A stretch of 64,000 bases of DNA from Euonymus europaeus (Eukaryota > Streptophyta > Magnoliopsida > Celastrales > Celastraceae), in assembly GCA_963580455.1 (NCBI GenBank), contig OY756963.1, positions 15,953,555-16,017,554 of the forward strand. The letters run 5' to 3'. The notes beneath the pieces are model-generated. The model searched no databases, had not been told where the DNA came from, and saw only the letters and a program-made list of their open reading frames with translations. Shown here one piece after another: positions 46,561-57,481 of this stretch. The position numbers were made by a program, and so were the translations under genes. The first letter of the stretch is position 1. Each line of letters starts with the position of its first letter.

Positions 46561-47526
46561 TTCCTCCACACAGGTGAGTTTGGTGCTGTTGTTGGCGATG
46601 CGGATCTGTAGAAGTGTTGATGACATGGATGGCTACTAGAACTTGGTCCTCTAGTGCTCCCAAAAGGAAATGAACTTTCTCCAGAACTCGACCGCTTTGA
46701 TTGTTTCTCAAGTTGGACAACTTGTTGATGTCCACTAGAGACAGTCATTGGATCAAGTAAATTTATGATGTCTCTGAACTGAGGCTTCAACTCCCCCTAC
46801 CACATATCGTGCGACCAATTGGTTCTCTATTTCTTGAACATCATTTCGAGCTAAGAGTTGTAAAACTCAATGGTGTAATCATCCACTGTACCAATACTTT
46901 GGCGGAGGGATGAGAGGGGTTGGTACATAATTCGGTGAAAGTTATACGAAAGGAAGGTGGAGTGCGCGTGCACACACACACACATATATATTTTTTAACT
47001 TTTCCCAAGTAATAATTTTAGGCTTACCCAATATACCTTTTGTTAATTTCAGCTGTTGCCACCAAACTCTAGCACAAGACCTAAATTGAGTCACCACTAG
47101 CGGAACTCGTTTATCTTCTGGCACGCCTTTGAACTTTAGAATTTCCTCTACAATGGCTATAGTCAATCAATGAACTCCTCAAGTTGTAGATTTCAGTTAA
47201 ACTTAGGAATTTATGTTCGCATACAAGATTTCCACTGTTGCCAATCCTCTCCCTGATGTGGAAATCGCGACTTGTGAGGAACCTCTTCAAAATACTCATC
47301 ATCAACGTAACTAGATTGCCCTCATTGGTATCTTTCATCATGTATACTGATTATGTCTAGGTTGATTATGCATTATGGTGGTCATCCCATTGGCCAATTG
47401 CACCACCATTTGTTCTATCTGACCTATCCGTTGATCCATTCTCATTGTATTTTCTTGCTTATAAACCTCATCGAAACACTGTTGTGGTTGTTTCCACGAT
47501 GCCATTGTGACTGACAGAACCTCCAT
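46518..47526 (-). pseudogene. Ty3/gypsy gag relic (minus strand)
   Basis: Three minus-strand pieces read as a gypsy gag. The first (47526-47338) ends in a QRIGQIEQMVVQLANGM coiled part. The second (47166-46942) has KFKGVPEDKRVPLV and ARVWWQQLK, the capsid Trp block. The third (46790-46518) has FRDIINLLDPMTVSSGHQ and a Ser/Pro-rich tail. Several stops and a CA/TA microsatellite (46970-46990) interrupt it. No pol follows on the left, where the LTR-like sequence in opposite orientation abuts. Confidence 0.75.
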
Positions 47527-48621
47527 CTAATATCAGCTGACATCGTTGTAGCTACACAATATCCACTACCATTTATACCAACCAGAAATAAATCCTATAA
47601 ACTTGTTTAGTCAACGAATGCCCAGGTCATGTATAATAAATCTCAAGTTCGTGCAAGAACAAGAACCATAAAAGGGAAGTGGCGTGCTTCTCTGACTTTA
47701 GAATTTCAAAAACTAAATCTGATTTTTCTAACCCTAGAAAACACAAGACAAAGGAAGAAAAATGGGCCACATAAAAAGAAAGACAATAGTCCAATCATAC
47801 AACATTAGATAACAAGCCCAAAAGATAAATCAATTTCTTCACTACTAGCGCCTATCCCACTGCTCCGTGAAAGCCAAAGCTCGTGCTTCAACCTGCGATC
47901 CTGCATCAAATTCTTGGTCAAATCGTGGTTGATCATCATTTTTTCAACAGTATATTGTACCATTGATAAACGATTCAGGATATTTATGCAATGTGACAAT
48001 GATTCAATCGTATAGAGATAGATGCATTATTAAGATAATTATCCAACTTGGAACAAACAAACGAAGCTTCAAAAACCTAGTTTTTGACCTCTACGGCTAC
48101 AGGGTACAAATGGACTAATAGAGCAAAAAGAGGAGATGATCAAAGTATCAGACCAAATAGCACACAATTAGTCAATTACACAAACCAAACTCAGCATAGA
48201 CAGAGTAGTGAGTTCTAACTAGTCTGAGTTACAATGTCGATGGGCAAGGGGGCAATGGCCGATTTGACGATTTGATGGGCATGAGCTTTGGCCAATTCAG
48301 CTGCAAAGATAGTGATCTCTGTCCACGACTTTCTCTCGCATTCTGTTACTCTGTTTTATACTTTTAGGCATATAAAATATAAGTCTAATTTTTGTTGGGC
48401 CCCTAAGGGTTCTATGGTAAAGGCCTATGCCAGCCCTGCAGTTATGTTGCAAACTATGAAGTTATTGGTTGATTGGTTGATGTGAATATGGTCGTGAGCT
48501 AGTTGCAGTTCTCTTTAGATAAAACAAACTCATGTTGTTCTTTTTTTTCTTTTTCTAATTTAGAATTTGAAATGAGATTTTTATTTTTGATGAGGGAATT
48601 GCTTGCATTTTGTGAATGCAG
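47527..48621. other. Intergenic DNA
   Basis: No gene is recognised. The region right of the gypsy gag could include its leader and 5' LTR, but no LTR start or primer site was identified. Frames at 47999-47805 and 48288-48485 have no recognised product. Confidence 0.4.
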
Positions 48622-49686
48622 TAAAAGTTGTCTTTCAAAACTTGCTCTATTGCGAGCTGTGTTGTTTGATGTTGATGGAAATCTATGTGATTTAGATCCC
48701 CTCCATTACTATGCCTTCAAAGAAATGCTTCAAGAGGTAACTGTTTTTCTACCCTTCATGATTTTTTGTATTGTTTTCGTTGTTTGCTATAATATGAAAA
48801 ACTTCACAAGGTGCAACTGCTAGTAGTATTTCATGTATCTAAAAGCATAATTTTAATTTTTTTTAGCTGATATACACAACATTGAAGTGTATGAATAAGC
48901 TATGGTTGTTACAATTTTTTTGAATAAGATTAATCGACATGGGATTCCTTATAGATTAATTTCAATGATGGGGTCCTAATTACTGAGGAATTCTTCATCG
49001 AAAATATTGCTGGAAAGTATAATGAGAAGATTGCCCCTCTTCTCTTTCTAGATGATGTGCAACGTGGTTTGAAATTCATGAATGATAAGAAAGAAACATT
49101 TCGAAGGTAAACTCTTCTTCTCCCGTGCTTAAGAGTTTTACACAAACATATGCCCCTAGCCTCATAACTTCTTCGATGGGAAATCAGATTGGCCTTTCAA
49201 CAATTAACACCTATCAATGGCCTTAATAAACTAATTCTCCCAGAATAAATGTTGAACTCATGATATCAAACCTTGGCCTGTCTGATTTTTTTAGACTATC
49301 ATCATTGGTGATGAGTGTGAGCACACCAAACCACACCCAGAACCTACTTGAGGGGTCTTGAAGTGATCAAAGTTTCAAAAGAGCACAAAGATATTTTTTA
49401 GGCCTACATTCATCCTAGACCTTGATTTTCACTTCTAATTTTGTTTTATGGGTTCTTCTTGGAAATTAAAAGGCGCTTCTACTTTGTCTGGCTAGAATTC
49501 TATTTCAGGTAAAAAAGCTAGTGTGGTAGCTAGGATCCTTTGTTGTTTTAACCACCAAAAATCTAGAATATTTACTGATGGAAGAAAAACCTACCCTTCT
49601 TATCAAGAACTATGAAGATCCAAAATTGTGGCCAACTTTGGAAGAGCTCGATAAGAAGGGAGGTGCAGAGACACCTACCAACTAGA
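48622..49686 (+). pseudogene. SGPP: Sugar-phosphatase (HAD superfamily, SGPP-type) pseudogene
   Basis: The gene relates to Arabidopsis SGPP (At2g38740), a HAD phosphatase acting on sugar phosphates. Exon-like pieces keep plant intron borders. The first, 48622-48736, ends in a gt donor and contains the HAD loop as DVDGNLCD (family DxDGT, with Thr to Asn). The second, 48955-49106 (ag...gt), is fully open and covers part of the cap domain. A relic at ~49250-49400 holds the NLGLSDFF and ECEHTKPHPEP blocks with stops. A last piece at ~49543-49686 reads KPTLLIKNYEDPKLWPTLEELDKKGG and a TAG stop. The part between exon 2 and 49250, and the DSVSG lysine/aspartate region, are missing or unreadable. Retained introns mean a decayed genomic duplicate, not a retrocopy. 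Confidence 0.85.
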
Positions 49687-50751
49687 TATCCTATGTTCTT
49701 GCACTTGGTAAGAGGATTATAGATCTCTTCAACAACAATTAGTTGAATAATTCTGTTCAAAGAACATCTGCTATATTCTTCATGACGAGTTCTCAGCCAT
49801 TTGATGTCTTTTTAGATTTATCAATTAATTGATGTGTTGTACTGACCTGATTTATGGTTGTAAAAAATGGTTGAGGAATCCAATATATGATATAAGAATT
49901 TTGGGACAATGTAAAAAAAAATTCCGAGAAAATTAGAATGGCAATAGAATAATGCTCACTAGAATCAAGGATTAGTTCATATACGCACCTTTTAGAGTCT
50001 AGTATGTTGGAATCAATAGTTATGAAATGAATGATGAAAAATTATACATTTTTTTCCTTCTTGAAGTCATATTTGATTGAAATCGAACAATTGTATCAAT
50101 GATGACCCATCATCATCTTCATATTGATGAAAGCACTCAAGATAAAAGTAAAATCTGAGAATTTTTTTCTCTCATTAGAGATGGGAACACCCTACCCTAG
50201 ATCGAGCCAAACCCATAGTCACAAATACTAGATGGGTCACCCATTGCGAGTGTAACCTCTTGATCTACCTTGGAATAAACATGGGACTTTTTAATATCAT
50301 CAACACCTCTTGTCAAGCCATCTTTTGACACAATGTGACCTCCAAGACATTCATCCAAAGCATCTTCGTCGATAATTGTAACTTAGTTTTGGAAACAACG
50401 ATGAGTGTTTTCTTACAAGAATCTTGTATGAAATCACAATTTGTAGCACAAGAAAATACAAGGAGACAAAATAATGTAGATCTGTAGATTGAAGATAAAT
50501 AATATTGCACCATATTTTTTTAGTTTTTAATAATCTCAAGAAAATATGGAGGATTACAGTTGATTAGTGTAATTGTAAAAATAGGGGGAAATGTCAATCT
50601 AGCTAAACAAGGAAGTGAATTAATGCAATTTGTCTGTTTTCCAACAAGATTTTGTACAATTTTTTTTTGTTATTGCATAATAGCAATAGGCTTTAATTAA
50701 TTTTGTATTTAAAGGACAAGTATATAAATAGAGGTATTACTTTCACATTTA
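49687..50751. other. Intergenic DNA
   Basis: No intact gene. A minus-strand frame at 50513-50313 begins with a signal-peptide-like stretch (FCLLVFSCATNCDFIQDSC) and soon degenerates. Its C-x-x-I/F-I-Q-x-S-C pattern is like the start of PMEI-domain proteins such as the one at 62.2-62.7 kb, so it may be a fragment. The call is weak. Confidence 0.35.
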
Positions 50752-51323
50752 GGGTGCGTTTGATACAAGGGTAATAGGGGATAATAATTACAAGGGTAAT
50801 TAAATTTCAAATTTACTTATGTTTGTTATACCAATACATTTTTTACTCTTGTAATGAATTTCAGTAATGGGCTTTATATATTACATGAAAACTTTACAAG
50901 AGAGAAGGCCCGAGTAATAGAAAGTAAAATAAGTTTATTACTCTCCTGATTAAAAAAATTGAAAAGCCCGTAAGAAGCCCTAAAACTTCTCAATCTCTGG
51001 AGCTCGTCTTCATTCTCCTTCTCGCAAGTGTAGAAGCTCGAGACGATTTCATTTTCTCCTCCAACAAAAGCTCGAGACGACTCCATTTTAGATCTACTTG
51101 AAGGTGTGTCTTTCCCTTATTCCCATGGCTGAACTCCTTCTTTGATTTTTAGTTTGTTCTATTACAATTTCACAAAGTAGTTGATAACGAGTTGTTGTTT
51201 TAGATCTACAGTCCCAATCGCTTGTAGAGTACTACTAGTTTCACTAATTTCAACGAGTGCAAGCAAAAGATATTAGGAGTCGATTATAATAATGCGGAGT
51301 AGCTTTTAATACGTGAATGTTAA

Positions 51324-51423
51324 TACTACATACGAATTGTTGAGCCTTCAAATGAGTGGACTGCTTGGAGGGATCAACTTGCAAATGAGATGTTCAATAC
51401 TTGGAGAGCTAATAGAGTGTAAC
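51324..51423 (+). pseudogene. Harbinger transposase C-terminal remnant
   Basis: A 32-codon open piece ends in a natural TAA and reads ...IRIVEPSNEWTAWRD then QLANEMFNTW. The pattern E/EPS.EW...RD.LA..M...W is the usual end of PIF/Harbinger DDE transposases. Everything upstream, including the catalytic residues, is absent. Confidence 0.7.
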
Positions 51424-52101
51424 ATTAGAATATTCTGGTGAGGTTGAATTGTATCAATACTTGAAAATTTTCTTTGAGTATAATTGTCTCAAATTAGGTT
51501 TTTCTTGATTTTGTTCCACCTGTTCTTGGTTGTAATCTGTGAGGATAATTTGACTTTGATTTTCTTCAATTGAATTGTAATGTTTTCTTGTGTTTAGTTA
51601 CAAGGAGAGATTGACTTGTGGATATCTTCTTGACTTCGATTTAGTCTTTAGTGCCTACTGGGTCAAGAATTAAACCTTCTGTGACAAGCATTTTTGCTTG
51701 AAATTTATTGATGTCTTGGTTCCATTTCCTTGACCAGTAAATGGGTGGTCTTTCCTATATCATTGAATTATATGGTTATTTTATTTTCTTGTGTTAGTTA
51801 CAACCTTCAGAGCACACTCAGTTTATTCTTTTCTTTGAGATGGTCTTTTCTCTCCCTCAATCAACTGTTTGGAATCTCTCATTTTGCAAGCAAACGTTCC
51901 ATCTTTGCTAGAGTCTCTGAGCGATGATTATTAGAAAACCATGAATTTGTGTTGGGTTGGCATATGCTAAGTCATACATTGATTTATTAGTTCCTTTGAT
52001 GATTTTGCATTAATTGTATTATTGATTTTATGAAGAGCTCATGTTCTTGGTTTCTATCCATTTTTGTTCTTTTTATATATTTTTTATTTTTTCCTCAAAG
52101 C

Positions 52102-53013
52102 ATGGCCACCGAGAGTGCGGAAAAAGGACAAAAGAAAAGATGGAATTCAGAAGAGGATCAATGTTTGACTAATGCATTGATCACCATGCATCGAGAAGAC
52201 AAGTTCAAAGGGGAAGGCGGGTTCAAGAATGGGTACGTAGCTTACTTGCTACAAGAGATGAGGAAGAAAATTCCTGAAATTGATGTTACAGAGAAGAGCA
52301 TTGACTCTAGACTAGGCTACTTAAAAAGAAAATTTATTCCTATACATGATATCAAGGAAAAAAGAAGTGGCTTTGGATGGGATGATGAAAGAAAGATGGT
52401 GACCGGTGATAAAACTATTTTTGATGAATGGGTTAAGATACTACCTTGGCTTGCTTTGATTGATTTATTCAATTCAATTATTATTACTAATCTTTATTGT
52501 AATTTTGTTCTTTTTAGAGTCATCCTTTTGCAAAAGGGTTGTATATGAAATCATGGCCATTATATGATAAGTTTGAGGAAATTTTTGCAAAAGAGAGGGC
52601 CGTAGGGACTAATGCAGCTACTGCTGCTGATCGTGTTTCTCAATCTATTGCTGCAACTGATGAAGAAGTTCCCGCAGCCACTGCAACTTCTAGTTCAACA
52701 AGAAGATCAGCTTATAAGAGAAAGTTAGAAGAGATAGAAAGTTCACAAGCTGAACTTTCTAGCAAGGCGGAGGCAGCCTTTGTTACTTGAAATGAGCAGC
52801 TCTCTCAAATTCTAGCTGCCATTACTACTAGTTCAAAATCTATAGATAGGGCACAATTGAAATATGATATTGGGCAATTACCAGATCTTCAGACATTGCA
52901 AGTGGTGTAGGCAATGAAGAAGATGACTCTTGAAGATATTGAAAACTTCTATGCTATGGATTCTGTGGAGGAGAAAACTCTTTATGTGAAGATGGTGCTT
53001 GGTTTGATTTAGT
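52102..53013 (+). pseudogene. Myb/SANT-like ORF of the PIF/Harbinger element
   Basis: From the ATG at 52102, a Myb/SANT-like DNA-binding domain follows (KKRWNSEEDQCL near the start, then GGFKNGY, KSIDSRLGYLKRKF and WDDERKMV blocks). It continues after a likely intron (donor near 52440-52460, acceptor near 52517, ...AG/AGTCATCC) into SHPFAKGLYMKSWPLYDKFEEIF, an Ala/Thr/Ser linker and a coiled C-terminus. The C-terminus is broken by TGA at 52788 and TAG at 52908, before ENFYAMDS...YVKMVLGLI and a stop at 53013. Such proteins serve as the ORF1 partner of Harbinger transposases and resemble host L10-interacting MYB-domain proteins. Not functional as read. Confidence 0.7.
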
Positions 53014-53536
53014 GATTCTCTAGAGGAAAAATCTCATGTGCTACATTTGGATGTTTGAAAAAACTTATGTGTTATGTTTTATATGCTTGAATTTAAATAT
53101 TGGATAATTACTAATGAATTTGGATATTGGAAAAAACTTGTGTTACGTTTTTTATCATGGATTTAAATTTTACAAAATTATTTTCTTGAAATTGATAATA
53201 ATTGTTGTTTTATAAATATATATGTGTGTGTGTATATGCATTCACACGCATATTTTTTAAAATTTTTTTTGTACATTGTAGTCATAACAATAAAAAAAAG
53301 TATCATCCATTTTTTTAATTTAGTTCATTACAATATTAATAAACAAGGGTAATATTATTACACCAGTAATGCATATTCATAACAAACAAGAGTAATTAAT
53401 ATCCGGATAAATTTTACCTATATTTCCCAAACAAATGTAACAATTATTCTCCATATTTATTATTACCCTTGTAACATTTTACATGGGTAAAAAATTATAC
53501 CCCTAAATTCTTACCCCCATACCAAACGTATCCTCA

Positions 53537-54429
53537 ATGGCAAGTATAACAATATCCCTATGTATTTTGCTATCCTCGCTTTGTTAAACTTAAGAGATGA
53601 CTTGCATAGTAAAACTCATACTCTCTCATTTTTTGCTCTCGAACACCTCACTATATAACCTACGTCTCGGAGGCTGGCTCCTCCGGCCATGGAGGGCCAA
53701 CCAATTAATTTTTCATTTGTCGTTATAAAACGAAGTCGAAGTGTACTTTCTATAGGATAATATTTTTTTTATCATTAGTTGTTGCTCCACGGAATTATTT
53801 TTTATGACATCACAGCTCATAAGACAACTAAGAAGAAGAAGAACAAAGTTGATGTGTTGAAGGAAGATAGTTAGTGTTGCCCTATAGTTGGGATCTTAAG
53901 GTACATTAACAAAAAAAAAATGTTATGTGTTTTTTTGGGTATTACTAGAATGTTGATAGTGCTTGTGCAATTATATACAATTAATTACTTAACAGATAAT
54001 TCCAAAATAGGTGACACAATCGGAAATATAATATTCTCAAGTTGAGAGAAACTGTAAAGTCTATTGAATAATAAATAATCAAAAGTGTCCTACAATGGTT
54101 GTATCGGCCATTATTTAAAGACATAAATAAACCCTGATTGAACTTGGATGAGAAACTACTTAAATTACTTAATTCACGCATAACAGTTCTAAATGGCCAC
54201 AAAAACGTCTAATGTCAAACCTCAACCGGGTGAACGTGGGTTGACTTCAAGATCTTTAAAATTAGTCTCCGAAAAAACCCTAATTAAATTAGAATAGGAA
54301 ACTACTTAAATTACAAAATTCACGCGTAGGACTTCTAAATGGCCACGAAAATGTCTCGTGCCAAAGGTAATACAAAAACAGACTCTCGAATCAAAAGTTA
54401 TGAATGGTCAAAGTTGACCCTGAGGTGAA
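53537..54429. other. Intergenic / probable LTR of the neighbouring gypsy element
   Basis: No gene is recognised. The part from ~54150 contains a direct duplication and lies just beyond the 3' end of the minus-strand gypsy relic, so it may be that element's 3' LTR. No LTR boundary was identified. Confidence 0.35.
54150..54368. repeat. Direct repeat, two copies 146 bp apart
   Basis: gaaactacttaaattac, then aattcacgc, then ttctaaatggccac and aaaa-gtct occur at ~54150-54222 and again at ~54296-54368 with ~85-90% identity by eye. Confidence 0.8.
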
Positions 54430-56710
54430 ATATCAAGCCAACTAGAAGATCGACTACAAAAGCATCGTCACTTATTTTCTTCACTTTTTTCCTCTACCCA
54501 ATCTTCTTTTGCTGCAACTTACCATATTAGTTAATAAGAAATCGTTCTTTGCGTAAAAACACCATAACATCAACGCCTTCATTAAAAGACTTAAATTGTC
54601 GTTGTTTGTCCTCATACCCCTTGTACTTAACAGCTTCTTCTTGAACTTGTTCCAAACCTCAGCAATAAGATTCACATTATCCTCCACCAACTTTCTAGCA
54701 GCAAGATTCACACCAAGAACTTGCACCAAATCAAAGGTGTTGTTCAAAACCTTCCTATACACAATAAAGAATAGGGACTGACCTACTATTCGATGTTAGG
54801 CACTATTATATGCAATTTCTGCTTGACTTAGTATCACAGTAAGATACTATGAATTTTGGCACATCATGAAGACGAACAATCTCTTTGAAAAACAACTTTG
54901 CAATACTAGTTGCGTCTGAAGTATTGTGACAGGGAATAAAATGAGACATTTTGAAAACTCAATCAACCACCAAAAAGACTAAATCAACACCATGCTGAGT
55001 GCGAGGTAAGCCAAGTATGAAATTCATAGACAAAACCTCTCATATAGATTCAGATATGGGAAAGGGGTATACAACCCAATAGTTTGCAACTGTCCTTTAG
55101 CAGTCTGACAAACATATTAGTGCTGTACAAATCTCTCTATATCAAGTTTTTGCCGAGGGCAGTAATAAGGATCTTAGATTGCTGCCAATGTTTTATCAAC
55201 TCTCAAGTGTCTCGCTAGATTAACTTTGTGTAAATCAGAATCAGCTTCTCTCTCAATGACCCACTAGGTAAACAGAATTAATTTCCTTCAAATAAGAACC
55301 CATCAAGAATATTAAACTCACCAGACACCTTTTGTTGTTGTTTAATGAGTAAAGGTTTCAATACCTGATTCATCATCTGCATAAAAGTACTTGGAGCATT
55401 GCACAACCCAAACGACATCACCAATCAATCTATAATGAGGAATATTAGGCAAGCTTGCATCCGATAAATATTGTCACGCCCGACATGTTTTGCATTGACA
55501 TCATACTGCCAAGGCCTCCCTAAAGTAATGTGATAAGCATCCATCTCCAATATATCATAATAGATGTCATCCTTGTGCCTACCCACAGAAAAGAAATGAA
55601 ACAATAATCAATAACTCAAATCCCCTCCAGTGACTTGATCCATTAGATAGAATATGGTTCACGATGTTTTAATTCGGCAACTTCAACTGTTGGACAACAA
55701 TCTTATTGATAATATTTTCTTGGTTGGCGCTATCAACTACCACATCAGAATAATGACCTCCCACAGTACACTTTGTACAAAATAGCTTAGGTCGTTGGGG
55801 ATCAGTTTTCTCAATTTCAAACAATAATATTTTTTGGATCATGAAAGTTTGAATACCATCATCATAATCACCTGTTTTGACTTCAGGACCACACAAGATC
55901 TCTTCTTTCTCCTTCAAAAATCCATTCTCGTCAACGTCATCCTCAAGCTTGACCATATACACTACCTTCGATCTACATTGATTCTAATGATGACATGGCT
56001 TACCGAACTTGCAACACTTTAATGGTGCGGGTCTAGCATAAGGGTTAGCAGCCTTGGGGTTTTCTTTTGTCACCTACCTCAAGTCACCCTTACTTTCATA
56101 AAATTTTAAACCCCCTTCAAGTTTATCTACTTGTCCACCACCACTAATACCTACCACATTGCCTCCTTTCGTACTTGGTGACCCTCTGTTATATTGGAAA
56201 CAGTTAGGCTCACCGAAATTTCGATCGGAAAAAAATTGCGATTCTGGTTTGCTGTTGCCTTTGCTTTCAAAGCCAAGTTAACAACAACACTAATAAGTAA
56301 AATCACTTGTACCCCAATTTGACTCTTAATAGATTGCTTCAATCCATCCAAATAGGGTAAAACCTGATGTGGATCGAACTCAACCAAAATTTTCCATTCA
56401 AACAATCTATAAAACTTTGCAGTATATTAATTCACCAAACGATCCCTTGTGAACATTGTTGGTATTATGGGAACAAATATTGCTCGTAGTATGGCGGTAA
56501 AAACCAAATCTTCTGCATTTTCATCATACGAGACCATGTCCGACTTTATCATTTCTTTCAATATTCCTCGTGTCTTGTAAGCGGTCCCACCAAGCCAAAG
56601 CACCTCATTTGAGACGAAGCGCTACATACTTCACCTTCTTTGATTTAGGAACATCAGCAAAATCAAAATATCTCTCAACTTCTACATCCATGAAAATAGG
56701 AAACATTTTT
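54430..56710 (-). pseudogene. Decayed Ty3/gypsy element (gag to integrase, minus strand)
   Basis: In order on the minus strand: gag capsid near 56700-56580 (RYFDFADVPKSKKVKYVALRL and ALAWWDRL); a gag C-terminal part at 56405-56151; and a zinc-knuckle region near 56010. A protease-like part follows at 55962-55669, with the active site decayed to VVDSANQENI. Then come a short RT relic at ~55430-55300 (LCNAPSTFMQMMNQVLKP), an integrase relic at ~55200-54850 and the integrase C-terminal part at 54762-54481 (NLIAEVWNKFKKK). Most of RT and RNase H is deleted, and stops and shifts are frequent. Chromovirus-like, but too decayed to place firmly. Confidence 0.75.
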
Positions 56711-57028
56711 AATTACGTAATATGCAAAATAATATCATAATTAAAGTACACAAATTAATTAATGGATTAAGTTCAAAAAAGGACATTAATAATAAGACAA
56801 ATAATCAATCAAAATGAATAAGACAATAAATTAATAACGTTATTATCAACAATTCAGTGGTGGATGAATCCTTCTAGGTGAGAGACTCAACATCACCCTT
56901 GCAACTAATCAAATATTGGAGAGACTAAGACAATCCATATAGGCAAAGTTTACATAGTACAAAATTTCATCATGATTTCTCATCAGTAAAAAAAGCCTTA
57001 ATTGCCCCTTTAAAAAGGTATAAATAAA
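56711..57028. other. Spacer between gypsy relic and LINE relic
   Basis: AT-rich; nothing recognised. It may hold more of either relic. Confidence 0.4.
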
Positions 57029-57203
57029 TTGATTTTCTTTCGGGTTGGTGAGGCAACTCTCTCCCCCTTCAAGAAAGATAGGATTATATGGAAGTATCGT
57101 GTAGATGGAATTTTCTCGATCAAATCCCTTGCTAATGCCTCTTGTACCACTAAAGTTGTTCAATCTAATCTATCTTGTGCTCGGGTTTGGAAGAGATGGC
57201 TCC
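57029..57203 (+). pseudogene. LINE ORF2 zf-RVT region, left part
   Basis: The frame reads SPFKKDRIIWKYRVDGIFSIKS ... ARVWKRW, the start of the zf-RVT domain that follows reverse transcriptase in plant LINEs (pattern D-x-x-x-W-x-x-x-x-x-G-x-F-S-x-K-S). It is cut at 57203 by a copia element and continues at 61074 in a matching context. Not functional. Confidence 0.75.
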
Positions 57204-57403
57204 TGTTAATGATGCAACCATCATTTCACCAAATCCTCCACAATCCTCTCATCAACCTATAATCTAGGATATTGTATCAATCTAGGATATTGCACTCATC
57301 CATAAAATCTTAGCATTAACTACACAGGGTATAACCCTTATATCTGTAATTATATATATGTTGTAAACAAATCATATCAAATCAAGGAAATACAATTTCT
57401 ACA
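57204..57403 (+). repeat. 5' LTR of the copia element
   Basis: 200 bp. TG...CA ends, with the GCTCC duplication immediately before it. Confidence 0.92.
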
Positions 57404-57481
57404 TCGTATCAGTTTTTCTCTAGAAATCTTTTTCTTCCAACTTTCTTCTTCTCCTTCACCAATCTTCCACCACCAAGGCCA

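Larger units (their letters stand above)
50752..53533 (+). mobile_element. PIF/Harbinger-like element, 2,782 bp
   Basis: The ends are imperfect inverted repeats (GGGTGCGTTTGATAC left; GGATACGTTTGGTAT on the other strand at right), each followed by GGGTAA-rich subterminal blocks. Flanks are TTA (50749-50751) and TCA (53534-53536), consistent with the TWA duplication of this superfamily with one change. Inside are the last residues of a Harbinger transposase and a Myb/SANT-like ORF, the two-protein make-up of PIF/Pong elements. The catalytic DDE part of the transposase is gone, so the element is non-autonomous. Confidence 0.75.
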
